Shown here piece by piece: positions 33,868-44,795 of a stretch of 62,000 nucleotides of DNA. Source of the DNA: Gnetum montanum (lineage: Eukaryota > Streptophyta > Gnetopsida > Gnetales > Gnetaceae). Each line of letters opens with the position of its first letter. Position 1 is the stretch's first letter. Below the pieces are notes generated by a model that saw only the letters and a list, made by a program, of their open reading frames with translations, was not told the origin of the DNA and ran no database searches. A program made the translations under genes and the position numbers. The stretch spans positions 321,116 to 383,115 of the forward strand of contig MNCI01003927.1 in assembly GCA_015680685.1 (NCBI GenBank). The letters are read 5' to 3'.

Positions 33868-36420
33868 TAGCAAGCGAATCTAAAGAGGTTACAGTAATCA
33901 CCTCTAGACGTGATGAAAGTAACCTCTTGAAGTATGGGGAGGTGGAGGAGACACAACATTGGCTATGCAATGGGGCCCCAACCATCCTTGTTCACAACAT
34001 TCAGGAGGCTCGGCTTATGGATTTATTCCTAGTAGTAAATCCAAGTGTCCCAACTATAGAAATGCTCTCCCTAGTTGATTCCTTTTCCAAAAAGGTTAAC
34101 CACTTCCACACACAGGTTTACAACATGTGTGTGGTATTTGAAATTAATGACAAACATTTTTTGAATCTTTTCAGTGTTCCCTCTAATGGCCTCCCTATAG
34201 GGAAAAAGACTAGTAAGGATGTAAACCATCAGGGGGATATAGAGGAATGGTTAGGAATAAGTAAGAATCAAAAGGGGATTTATATGCATAAGGTCAGGCT
34301 AGGGGTGGCCAAAAAGGTTTACCCTATCTTCCAGGCTCATGCCTTCCCCAAGCTACTCTCCCAAGGAAAAATCCTTGGAGTAGAGAAAGCTTGGATCATG
34401 AAGGATTTCATGGAAAAAGGGATCCATTATAATTGGTCCAAGTACCTTTCTGAAGGCTTGGAAGCTGAAATGATCAATCTTCATGAGAAGCTTGATGCTC
34501 ATTTCAATGTACACTATGCCTTCTTCATAGCCTACCTGCAACAGTTTGTGAAATTCTTGGTGGTCCATGAGAATGGTGCCTAGGTGCAGCAAGATCGCAC
34601 ATAGATATCCAAACCGTGGATTTTCCAAGTATTCCATACCACCCGATCCCATGACCCCCAAGAAGCTATTGGGGAATTGCTTTTGATAACAATGAAGGAT
34701 TAGGTGGGACATACCTTTCATGCCCTAGATAGCATTGGAGAGGCACCTCCTAGTAACATAGGAAATGTGCTAAGGAGGGCATGTCTCATTGCAAAAACAG
34801 TGAAAACCAGGTTGTAGCACAAAAATTCTCATCTTGTGGAAGAACATCCCTATATCAATGAAGAGAGGGGGAGAAAGTTACAGATCAAGTTCCATAAAGT
34901 ATAGCCCACAGTTGATGAGTGTGTCTAATTTTTTCATTAGTTATCCCTTCCTTTTTGTGTTAGACTATCCTACTTATCTTAAACATGTTTAACAAACAAA
35001 GAAGAAGAAGTTTTGGCCCCTAAAGTAGGGGCCCCCTCTATAGAGGAAGAGGAGGCCCTGGCTACAGAGGAGGAAGCCCCTGCCATAGAGGAGGAGGCCC
35101 CTACTACTGATGATCCTTTTGCTTAGTGTGCCCTAGCACCTAAGGGGCATATGATTGTTGAAGATGCTACTACACTATTGAGTCATATAGAAGGGGAAGG
35201 GCGACAATTCGATGTTCGTGAGTTTGATCATTTCCTTGATAGTGTGTCGATGGGTGATCCCTCTGCTATCACCCCTGAGGATTTGCTGGGTAGGAGCTTT
35301 GCACTATTATTTATGTTATTTTTTAGTTTAGCTTTCCCCTTCTTTGCTAAGCTAACATTCCTTGTTGTGCAATGGACACTACTGTTAAGGCCCTCGGTTC
35401 TTCTTCCTCGATCCGCCTCCAACCATGGACTGAGACCCCTGATAAATTTTCCTTTATGGAGGGGGTGGTGGATAACATGATTGATCACCTAAGGTAGATC
35501 AATCCTGAGATAGGTATGTTCAAATTACAATGTTACGCTCTTTAAGTTATTGCATTTTTGGCATCATTGCATGAATAATACTTTCTCACATGTGATTTAC
35601 AACTTCTCACCTCAAGTGGGACCCTCGATAGGCTGTCGAGGTTGATGTAGTGCCTATTCTCCTACCAGAGGTGATCGAGGTTCCTCGTGATATATATGAG
35701 GAAATGATAAAATGTGTGCTCTACTCAGCATAATCATTGTGGGAGTGTAGGTGTGTCAATAAGGATCTATGGAAGAGGGTGCAAAAGCTTGAGAAAGAGA
35801 TGGCCAGCCAAGCTATTGAGTTGAAGGATCTATGGTCCCGAAATGAATTCCTATTGGCCTGCGACACTCTCGATGGCACCTGGCATATGGATGTAATTTA
35901 CTATGCAAGATACTGGTTAGCCGTATGGGGTATGAATGATGCCACTCAGGAGATCATAGAGCAATGCTTGCAGATGGACTTATTGGCCCAGAAGAATCAA
36001 AACTAGGACTATAGTGCCAAAGTGTACGAATTGGGAAAAGCATAAAAGAACCATAAGAACATGTATAAAATGGAGCATGCTGCCTACCATTCACAATATC
36101 AGGATGCTTTCGTTGAGTTGCATACCCATAAGTTATTTCTTGATGTCATTGGCACTGCTAAGGCCTACGAGAAGTTCATGCAACAGGTAGTTGTTAGTGA
36201 GTCTCATGAAAGGGAAATGACCTTGCCTTCTGGAGAGACCACTACTGCTACCTTTTCTTTGGGACCACCTAGATGGACGGTTGTGGAGAAGGGGAAAGTT
36301 GTGGCAAGCATTGATCTAAGAGAGGAAGATTGGGCCAACCTCATTGAGGAGGAAATTCTGTGGCATCTTATAGCTGGCATTGATAAGATACCCTTTGAGA
36401 TGGATGTGGGCCTATCTCAA

Positions 36421-36503
36421 GTTAGTCATTCTTTATTATGTCATAGTTTGTTTTATGAGAGCCTTGTTATAGTTTGATTCATTTTTTATTTTATTTTATG
36501 TAG
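36421..36503 (+). other. last intron of the antisense gene (83 bp)
   Basis: GTTAGT donor after VGLSQ, T-rich sequence, TTTTATGTAG acceptor. The frame is kept into DLNGVIEPSG and the stop codon. Confidence 0.75.
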
Positions 36504-36719
36504 GATTTAAATGGAGTCATAGAACCTAGTGGAACAAGATATGGGGATGCTGATGAAGAATTCTAGCATGGCAGCAAAAGATTTTTATTTTTTTGTTTTT
36601 GCATTTTATTTTATTTTTTGTAAACATTATTGTATGGATTGAAATTTAATGAAGACCATAATGTGAAACAATCATTTTATTTTGTTTTGGTTATTCTTTT
36701 ATTAATGCATTTGGGCTCC

Positions 36720-37005
36720 TTGTGGATCCCTTATTCTAGTTTAAGGCCATTTTGGGCTGTTGCACTAGTTTTAGGTCATTTGGGGTTGTTGCGCTAGTTT
36801 TAGTCCATTTCAGGCCATGGAAATAGTTTAAGGTCATTTTGGGCTGTGCAATGTGATTTTTAGGGGTAGGCTGCTAGTTTTAGACCTTAGCAGGCCAGAA
36901 CAATAGTTTAAGGCCATTTTGGGCCATTGCTAGTTTTAGGTCATTTCGGGCCATTGCTACTTTTAGGCCATTTCAGGCCATAGCGATAGTTTAAGGTACT
37001 GATGA
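36720..37005 (-). repeat. CTAGTTTTAGGTC array at the 5' end of the Tat-2 intron
   Basis: Nine units, on the + strand CTAGTTTAAGGCCATTTTGGG, CTAGTTTTAGGTCATTTCGGG and similar, 25-45 bases apart. The core is that of the other Tat arrays but the second half has changed (ATTTCGGGCCATTG instead of TTAGCAGAC). It lies between the antisense gene's 3' end and the protease. Confidence 0.85.
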
Positions 37006-37027
37006 CAAGGGAAATGCAATCAGCAAT

Positions 37028-37163
37028 CTTAATATAAGATGTAAATCATGCAAAAGGAAAACTTAATGTAAAATGCAAATCATGCAAATAGCAAACTTAA
37101 TGTAAATTGTAGATCATGCAAATAGCGTACTTAATGTAAAATGTAAATTATGCTATTGCAGGT
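37028..37163. repeat. 34-bp tandem repeat, four copies
   Basis: Units begin with CTTAATGTAA at 37,028, 37,062, 37,096 and 37,130, spacing exactly 34, with ATCATGCAAATAGC in the middle. It lies next to the motif array inside the presumed intron, close to the candidate donor. Confidence 0.9.
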
Positions 37164-37221
37164 ATAACCATTTATTGAAGCAATGTGGAGACAAGTTTTA
37201 ATCATGCAAATTTTTACTAAC

Positions 37222-37900
37222 TCGATGTGGGTTAGGCAAGGCATATTGCTAGGATGTCTTGCAGTGGTATTCATCTATGTTATCATCTACCATTTGGAAA
37301 GGAAACTCAGCCCATGTTGTTTCTTTGCTTAAGCTGACAGTTTTGGCCTATCCATTTGTCAAGCACGGCATTTTAGTTTGAATGGGTGCTTCATTTTCAA
37401 ATATTTCTATCTCTAAACCTCCCTCCATGTCCACATTGTTAATGGCCTGGGGAGGTACTTCATCACCGTAAATCACTACTTCCCTACCCACGTAGGGTAA
37501 GTGTATTTCCTAATGTATAGATGAGGAGACAACCCTTAGTTGGGCTAACCATGATCTTCCTAAGATTAGGTTGAACCCAGACATATCCTCCATCACGATA
37601 ACCATCGCGCTCATGGGGAACTAGTCCCCTACCACAAAGTTGATGTGCATAGTCCACTTGACCACCACACATGCTCCATTGAAGGACTTAAGGCATGAAG
37701 TTGCTATGGGCTTGATTTGGTCTACCAAGCCCAACTTGCCCATGATAGGAAGTGGGATTACATTGGTGGTAGCTCCTTCATCAATGTGTACCCTGCGAAT
37801 CTTATATTGGCCAACCCAAATGGTGATGAACATGGGCACAGTTGTCAGTTGACCCTTTTCAGGGTCATCCTTGATCACTTTGTCATGAAACATCAGCTAG
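37222..37900 (-). pseudogene. pro: Tat-2 protease domain (decayed)
   Basis: Aspartic protease in frame with gag in such elements. On the - strand VHIDEGATTNVIPLPIMGKLGL (37,800-37,735) carries the active-site region, with D-E-G in place of D-T/S-G. NLILGRSWLAQL (about 37,575-37,540) is the typical C-terminal motif. The homologous piece in Tat-3 is at 16,690-17,382. Several stops interrupt it; the last readable codons lie near the candidate splice donor at 37,221. Confidence 0.8.
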
Positions 37901-40900
37901 GTTGGCTATGGTTCTTTAGCCATGGGGGGAAGCATAACAACATGAACGGCTTTCTCTTTAGTTGAAAGGTTTTTGCTAACAAGAATAGACGTCAACATGC
38001 AAACCATTGCCTCATGATGTGTTGTAGAGGTCATTATCAGGTCATATAAGCTTAGTGTTGTATTTTTCTTCTTTAAGGCTTATTTAACTTGTGAAATGGA
38101 ATTCAAGAAGTCTTGTCCATTTTCTTGTTGTTTGCTAGCTTTCTCTTTCCTCTATATGCCCTAGGAGGTGAATTTCTCAAGGAGGAGTAGCTTCAAGTTG
38201 AACACTAAGCTTTCTTGGACTGAAAGGTGATGATTCCATCTGTGCATTGCTATCAGTAGCTAATGAAGAGGCCATAAGAACTATGGATAAGGGGGTAGGC
38301 TTGGGGGGACCTAACACAACATGTTCCCTAGCCATCTTGTGTACTAAATTCTCTTCATTCTTCTTTGGATGGGGAGGCTGCGGTGAAATTTTCATCACTC
38401 GATTTTGTGTTGGGGGAGAAGTTGCATGCCTTGGCACCTTGATGATAAATGGCGGCTACATTGTTATAGTGGGAGGTGGTGTAGTTTTTAGCACAAAGGG
38501 TGCAATAGATGTCTAGCGAGGGGCCCTAATGAAAAAGGGGACCTGTGACATAGTAGTTGGTGGTGTTTCTACATTGCAAGGAGGTATACGAACCACGAAT
38601 GGTTGTTGTGGTAGTTCAAGATTATTGTTAATACCAATACTATTGATGGTGTAGCTTGTATTGTTAGCATTTAGGGGATCTTTGTAAACACCCATCAATG
38701 GGTTTTCAGGTCGAACAAGACTGCTCTCATCCAGGATCAGCTTTCCTTGATCGATCATTCATTGAATGTCATCTTTTAACACTAAGCAGTAATCTATATC
38801 ATGGCCACACAGTTGATGATAGTCACAAAAATGCTCTAACCTAAAATTCTTAGGCACTAGTGGTTCATTGGGTGTAACCAAGGAGGGGTTCTGTAGAACT
38901 TCACAGTACCTTTGGTGACATTTAATAGCCTCCTCCAACATTCATTTATGTTGTATACTTTCAGCTCCCAACAATTTCTTCAAGAGTTCTAAAGGCTTGA
39001 TCGGTAACAGGGTATACTTTGAGTTATCCTTGCACTCAAAGTTTGGCCTTGACTATGTTTGCACTAGAGGTGGTGATGCTTGTGGCTAACTAGTGCTAGC
39101 AGGGCTAGGTGTTGCATTAGTGGGAACCTTGGACATGGTGGTAGCGTTTTTTTTATTAGGCTTGGTCTTGTTGGCTACAGCAGCCACCATGGTTGCTGCA
39201 GCCTTACCTTTCTCCTTGTCTTTTTTCATATTTGCATTTTTATAGGTCACGTAGGCTGGATCCCTACTAGCTTCCATTGCATCTTGGATGCTCTTGGTTT
39301 GAGTGAATGCTTGGTTGAGGGATCGCCAGGCTAGGTAGTAGAGCTTAGACTTAATGAAGTCATTGACTACATCTTTAAAGATAGCCAATAAGTGAGCCTC
39401 AGCGATTGGTCAGCGTATCTCATTCAAGGTTGCATTGCATCATTGTATAAATCTCTGTACAGATTCCAACAATTCCTGCTTAACACTCATGAGCTTGTCT
39501 AGAGTGACTTTTGGTTTTAAGTTGTACTTAAAACGAGTCACGAATTAACTTAGTAGCTCTTCCAAGGTGGAAATAGAGGCATGTGGAAGTGCACGGTACT
39601 AATATAAGGCTTTGCCTATTAGAGACATGGAAAAGACACGAATGATGATGTGAGGCCATGGTTGCAATAACAAGGATTCTGACCTAAAGGTCACCAAATG
39701 TGCATTGGGATCACCCTCCCCATTGTATTTTGTAAATTGGAGGAGTGGCACCCTAGGGGGAAACATGAGCATAGGGACAACTAAACTGATGGGTTCATCA
39801 AAGTAAAAGTCCATGACTTGGATAGTTTTAGAACCAGCATCTTTGAGATGCTTGATCTCTTTAGTGAGGATCTGGATGAGTTGGGAAGCTTGATCTAGAC
39901 CCGGGGATGTCGTGGGGGTTTGTGGGGTTGTAGGAGCATCCATCGTTGAAGGAATTGTTAGGGTAGTGGCCTGTCCCATGGGGGGTGCCTTTAGGGCTAC
40001 TCCAGAAAGTGGTGTCACCTAGGTGGTCCACCACCTAGTGGGTGGTGCTACCGGGGTGGCCACCGTTGGTGGCGTTGCAGTGTTGGTTACTTGCCCAATT
40101 GGTGGAGCGGCCCACAGCCCCATGTTTTGCTACACTATGTGTGGAACCTAATATGTTTAGGGTTGCACAAAGTGTGGCATCTAACATAGTTGAGTGGTAG
40201 GGAAAGCAGCAGTTACCATCCACCACATGGTTGAGGTAGGGCCTACTATTGATGATGGGACAGGTGCAGATGAGGGGACTGAAGTAGAACTCACGTGAAG
40301 TTGTGACATAGGTAGAGTGTGCACATATGGAAATGTGGGCATCACAAAGATTGAACATGGTAGCTAAAAGGATTGAGAAGGATGATTGATGGGCACTAAG
40401 GTCAAAGGGCCTATATGCTAGTATGTTGAAAACATTGGGTGACTACCCACTACAATAGAGGATTGAGGTTGTGACACTATCATAGCAATAGGAAAGGGGA
40501 TGAAAAATTGTGATTGATGCGAATGGGCAATGGAGGTAGGAGGCACACCTGTGGTGTAGATTGGACCACCACCTTCTGAGTGGTAGTCCAACTCCTCTTG
40601 CCCATCTTGAAAGGGTTCTTTGTAGTGGGAGGTTGTGTCCCGTTCTCTTTCCCTACTTACTTGGACAAGTTGTTTTAGCATCCATTAGTAAATCTCAGTC
40701 AACAAGATAGTGGTATCAGGAGTAGGGATGAACTCCCTCTCGTTCCAATAGATGAACTCAAAGTTACATTTCTCTTTAAGTTCACGATAGTCCAATGGTA
40801 TGTTCACTTGCATTTTTGCATAGAGGAAATTTTATTGCTCTTCATCTTGAGGTAGATGTTTGGGCTATTGTTGTCATAGTCTTAGGGACTGCATCAGCAT

Positions 40901-40999
40901 CAGCACTAGGTTGGGTGCTCACTTGAGACCTACCATATTTTGGACAAAGTAAGGTACCTCCAGGTTTGAGGTGGTAACAGGAGTGGTCATAGGGTTCAT
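37901..40999 (-). pseudogene. gag: Tat-2 gag (decayed)
   Basis: Capsid and nucleocapsid precursor. ATG at 40,999 opens MNPMTTPVTTSN. Next comes a stretch shared with Tat-3 (NFLYAKMQVNI, 40,840-40,800), a Pro/Thr-rich linker and the core: FTKYNGEGDPNAHLVTFRSE (39,760-39,690), then VTRFKYNLKPK and AIFKDVVNDFIKSKLYYLAWRSL (39,385-39,320). A Lys-rich stretch (MKKDKEKGKAAATMVAAV) follows. The zinc knuckle is intact as CDYHQLCGHDIDYC (38,830-38,780). The last third is Pro-rich. Stops are spread along it. Confidence 0.85.
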
Positions 41000-41089
41000 T
41001 TTCTATTGTAGTTGAAAACTATAGAGGAGGTAGGCTGAAACTAGGTACTCTTGTGAGTGTCGAAAACTAGTTTCCTTCACTACTGCGCC

Positions 41090-41380
41090 TACTACGCTGA
41101 GCAAGACTGCTATGCTAACAAAATTTTTATGCTACAGGGAATTTAGGTAGTGTACCATGATAGGTAGCATATCATGATGGATAGCATAACATAGTAGAGG
41201 ATGTTATGTGGTAAGCAGCATAACATTGTAAAGGGGTGTTACGTGATAGGTAGCGTAACACAGTAGATGGGTGTTACGTGGTTAGCATATCACATTGATC
41301 GAATGGCTATGCCACACAGGACACAGGTAGCATAGTGTAGCTAATAGAGTAAGCGTGGTATAGTAAACAATTGGAGGCTT
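41090..41380 (-). repeat. motif repeats in the Tat-2 leader
   Basis: Between primer site and gag, three copies of a unit near 46 bases read on the + strand as GTGATAGGTAGCGTAACACAG plus TAGATGGGTGTTAC (41,155-41,300), with further TAGCATAG motifs on both sides. This is the Tat promoter motif again, here downstream of the LTR. Confidence 0.7.
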
Positions 41381-41534
41381 TCGTCCTGCAGGGTTCCAAA
41401 GGAACCATCGTTGTGACCAATCTACATCATGCACTGCGTAGACAACCAAAAGGGTTTCATGTCTACACTAGTAGGTGACGAGGTATAGACAGCATGCATG
41501 ATTAACCATGATGCATACAAAGGGCACAAAGAAG

Positions 41535-41552
41535 GCCCTCCTTCTAGTGCCA
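41535..41552 (-). other. probable primer-binding site, Tat-2
   Basis: Five bases inside the LTR end the - strand reads TGGCACTAGAAGGAGGGC. The position and TGG start fit a primer site. I could not assign the tRNA; it is not the tRNA-Asp type of the Athila-like elements. Confidence 0.5.
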
Positions 41553-41557
41553 AAAAC

Positions 41558-44003
41558 TGTATTGGCCAAAAACATTAGTGGCTGGACACCAAGAGGTTGT
41601 TGGGCGTACAACCTAACCCTAGATCTGTGTGAGGGTTGTACTAGGAAAAATGAAAATGATGCCCTAAATAGTTTGGTCGATCAGAAAAGGACTTAATTGG
41701 TGTACAATAACCTTTCATAAATGTTTATTTTAATGTGTCATATGGAGAGATTTAGGTGAGGAAAATGTAGCATATAGAATAGTACAAGCATGGAAAAACA
41801 TGTGAATGAGAAATAAACGTGAACTGATGCAAAATGATGCAAAACATATGCTATAAGACAGTAAAAGGAGAGCTTGAGTGAGAGAATGCACCACCCCAAA
41901 ATCAAGGGATTTGGTCTTGATTTGGCTGAAGAAGGTGGACAACTAATGTGTAGTGTGGATAGGCATAACTTACAAAGTAAGGGTATGGTCATAGCTCCCT
42001 GATTGCTACCAACAACCTGCTAATAGGAACTAGTAAGCTGATGTTTGCTAGGCTAGGAGAGATCCAAGAGCAGCTACCGTTGGAGTTTTGCTATTTGTTA
42101 ACTTTCCACTTGCTAATCTCTTTGCCAAAGCCAATCGCTACAAAGCCAAATGCCAAAATGTCAATCGCTAGAAATCCAAGTCCAAAAGCTAACCTTCCAA
42201 AGCCTGCCCTTTGAACATTATTCGGTGGGGTATTTATAGGGCCCTAAGTAGAAGAAAGATGTGGTTTGGATGCCATGTGTCCTGGGTCCCACAAAGTGAA
42301 AATGTGAATGTGCCATGCTACTGTGTAGTGGTATGCTGCAGTGTCATGCTAGCGTGCTATGCTACTAATGTGCTATGCTGTAGTGTCACACTGGTGTGCT
42401 ATGCTACTAATGTGCTACGCTGCAACATAACGAGGCTAGACATGAAAATTGCTAAGTTGTGATCATATCATTCAAACTACAAGTGCTAGAATCCATGGGA
42501 CTACCATGTTTTTTACAAAGAATACCAATAATGAATGCAAAGTGGAGCCTGTGCTCCAAGACTACGTCTTCCCTCCTCTTGCAAGTAGGGTCAAGTGTTG
42601 GGACAACTTTGGAAGTTAACAGGGGGGTGCAAAAAAAAAAAAACTTGCTAGTCTTGTCTGTTGAAGAGATGCCGAAGTAGAAATGATCATTGTTAACAAG
42701 TTCAAGAGCTAACTGGAGGCATCTTGGGGCTTCCACGTGAGTATCATGCTACCTACGCTGTCTAGCATATCAGCGTAGTGTAAACACCCGCATGTTACAC
42801 TGTGCTATGTTGCGTAGCATAGCCGCCAATCCTAAGAAAAATATTATCCAGAAGCCAAAGATACCCCTCTGAGGCCTAGCTAGGCAAGCAATTGGAACCC
42901 TACTTTCCATGTTGAAAGGTCCTGGGACCTACAGAGTTCATCCTTGGGACACTTTCATGCTTTGTGTCCTTGCTACACTATGATACATTGTGTAGCATAG
43001 CACAGTGTAGCAGCCAGTGTGACATGAATTCTTGCTTGATTTGCAATGCTTTGTCAAGAAACTTTGCTTGGGGCCCAAGGGTGAAGTGGGATAGGCATTC
43101 TTGGAGGTCAAAGCATGACCAAGTGCAATTCTTTTATTGGAACCACTTGGCAGAGGACCTTTGCATGGTCTAACCCTACTACACTGTGCTACACTATGTA
43201 GCATAGCACAGTGTAGCACCTAGTTTGGATTGAATTCTAACTCATTTTGCAAAATTTTTGTCAAGGGATGTCAGTCATGTCCTGGCATGGCAACAAAGCA
43301 AGCATGTTTGATGGTTGAAGCATGGGTAGTTATGTTTACTTTGTCAAAACATTTTGAGTGGAAGCAATTTCATAGTGGAACCTTGCTACACTGTGCTACA
43401 TTGTGTAGCGTAGCACAGCGTAACAATCAAATGGAGATTATTTTTGACAAAATTTTCCACATTCTCTTACATCATTTTGATCATGCTTCAAGGATGAAGT
43501 GGAGCAGGTATCCCAAAGGGCTGAATCATTATCAATTTGCATCTTTGATGCCTAATTAGTCTTCACCTAGCCTACTACGCTAGGCAGCATAGCATAGCAT
43601 AGCAGGTCTCGTAGTTAGAAAACATGCCAAATTGTTTAGTCCATCCTAAAAACCTTTGATAGCTCCTAGCATGGTTCCTAGGTAGACCGTTAGCCAAGTC
43701 ATGTGTCAAGCTGGGTAAGCTAGAGGGTGTAGCAAGCCTGTTAGCCCAAGAGATAGAAAATTTGTTGGACTGTACAGTCTACCCCTAGTACCTCTTTCAT
43801 GCAAACTGGCCTCATGGCTGGGTGCTACATTAACAGTGCTATAGAGTGTGGTAGACAAGCTCAAAGGTAACTTTATAGGAATTAGAACTTTCAAGGTGCC
43901 ATATTGTCTGCATAGTCTAGTGTGACACCGCACTTGCAAAGATCCTTGCCCAAATTTCGGGACTATGCTAAATTATCAAAGTCCTAGTATTGTTGGTGTT
44001 TCA
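41558..44003 (-). repeat. Tat-2 5' LTR (complete)
   Basis: Reads TGAAACACC...ATACA on the - strand, 2,446 bases. TATA box at 42,231-42,238, with TAGCATAGC motifs upstream of it (42,310-42,425) and four longer palindromic clusters in the distal part (about 42,765-42,830, 42,970-43,015, 43,180-43,215, 43,385-43,425) plus 43,575-43,605. Matches both the truncated 3' LTR and the Tat-1 LTR. Confidence 0.9.
42231..42238 (-). promoter_or_regulatory. LTR TATA box, Tat-2 5' LTR
   Basis: CCCTATAAATACCCC on the - strand. It would start the Tat-2 genomic RNA toward lower coordinates. Confidence 0.75.
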
Positions 44004-44008
44004 CCACC
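44004..44008. repeat. target-site duplication CCACC, right copy (Tat-2)
   Basis: Matches 25,085-25,089. From 44,009 the end of Ath-1 ORF3 and its 3' spacer resume; the ORF3 stop TGA is at 44,025-44,027. Confidence 0.85.
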
Positions 44009-44230
44009 GCCACCTAGGACCACATGAGTTCCAATAAATTTTTTCAATTTTGCAATTTTGTAATTTTGTAATTTTTTGTTTGTGTCCCAATTTTGTTCTA
44101 TTCAATTCTCTACTACGACATGAATAAATTTCTAGTTAGTCAATAATCCCATACCTATCCACTGTGTAATCAATGGGGCTTGTTCTCATTTTTCTTAACT
44201 CAAGAATGAGTTTTCATTTAGTCATGGGGG
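44009..44230 (+). other. Ath-1 3' spacer and purine tract
   Basis: Continues Ath-1 after Tat-2. Ends in TTTAGTCATGGGGG (44,217-44,230), nearly the same as TTAGTCATGGGGGTA before the Ath-2 3' LTR; this is the probable plus-strand primer. Confidence 0.7.
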
Positions 44231-44795
44231 TATTCATTAGGATCTGATATCAGAACCGCGATATCTAATCCACAATATCGAGTATGCAATATCGCAACCT
44301 AAATAACAATATCAGATACACGATATCATGACTTCAATGCGGGCCTATAAATACACATATAGGTGCATGGAAGGAGTACTAGTTTAGTTAGGAATTATTT
44401 TTCATTTTTAGTTCTTCTCAACCCTTTCTCCTAGTGCATGCCCGTAGTGTGATGATTGTAATTGTATGACACCTTTATTCGAGTGTGACGTACTTGGACA
44501 CACACATGACTAGAAATAAAGATCAAGATTACTTGATCATTATAACTCTCACTTAGTTTAATTATTCAATTATTATTTTTCACTTTATTAATTAATTATT
44601 TACCCTCAACTCCTATTAAATGTAGAATGAGTACAACTTAATCACAATCATTTAAGTGTGACTACTTGGTAACCTAGTAGTGTACCTAGGACATGCACTT
44701 GGTAATCCCAGTGGTAGCTGTACATGAGGTTCAAGATGTGTATGAATGATTAAGGAATGGATGCTCATCACACTTAGGCTAGCTTAGATTCTCTC
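44231..44795 (+). repeat. Ath-1 3' LTR, first part
   Basis: Aligns with 17,400-17,965 of the 5' LTR. The first bases are shortened (TATTCATTAGG against TGATGAATCATGATTCATTAGG). The GATATC cluster and a TATA box near 44,347 are kept. It stops at 44,795, where Ath-2 inserted; the last five bases CTCTC are the left target duplication. Confidence 0.85.

Larger units (their letters stand above)
33541..36566 (+). pseudogene. Tat-2 antisense gene, intron-containing coding region (decayed)
   Basis: Role unknown. Coding sequence up to 33,780 (EDILVEIPPFPTPFRP) continues after an 87-base intron (GTATGT donor at 33,781, TTATTTCAG acceptor ending 33,867) in the same frame as ASESKEV. The next exon, to about 35,289, has 240 open codons first, with FEINDKHFLNLFSVP, then Glu-rich EEEEALATEEEAP repeats. 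Further likely introns start at 35,290 (GTAGGA) and 35,514 (GTATGT). The exon at about 35,620-36,420 is coiled-coil-like (RVQKLEKEMASQAIELKDL). A last intron (GTTAGT at 36,421 to ATGTAG at 36,503) rejoins the frame to a short acidic exon ending GDADEEF, stop 36,564-36,566. It resembles ORF3 of the Athila-like elements in layout (globular part, then coiled coil); homology is not proven. A captured host gene is an alternative. Confidence 0.6.
30947..37221 (-). other. presumed pro/RT intron of Tat-2 (about 6.3 kb)
   Basis: The 3' end is a textbook acceptor: GTTTGTTTTGTTTTTTTCGCAG read on the - strand, ending at 30,947, followed at once by the RT module. Tat-1 has a matching acceptor (TTTTTCTTATTATCATAG) before its RT module. 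The donor side is less sure; GTTAGT at 37,221-37,216 is the best candidate after protease. An intron between protease and RT is known from Ogre-type elements of the same lineage. What is unusual is the content: two motif arrays and a complete antisense transcription unit. Confidence 0.6.
25090..44003 (-). mobile_element. Tat-2: nearly complete Tat-lineage element, 18.9 kb
   Basis: Reading on the - strand from 44,003: 5' LTR, primer site, leader with motif repeats, gag, protease, a presumed 6.3-kb intron carrying an antisense gene and two repeat arrays, RT-RNase H-second RNase H-integrase, a third array, spacer and a truncated 3' LTR ending at 25,090. Both ends carry CCACC. This is the key element for understanding the family because all modules are visible in one copy. 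Every ORF is broken, so it is not active. Confidence 0.85.

Noticed and set aside
33849-34583. 244-codon open frame as an intact host gene
   Set aside because: It begins inside an intron and is only part of a longer exon that continues with stops; it lies within Tat-2 and has counterparts in Tat-1 and Tat-3.
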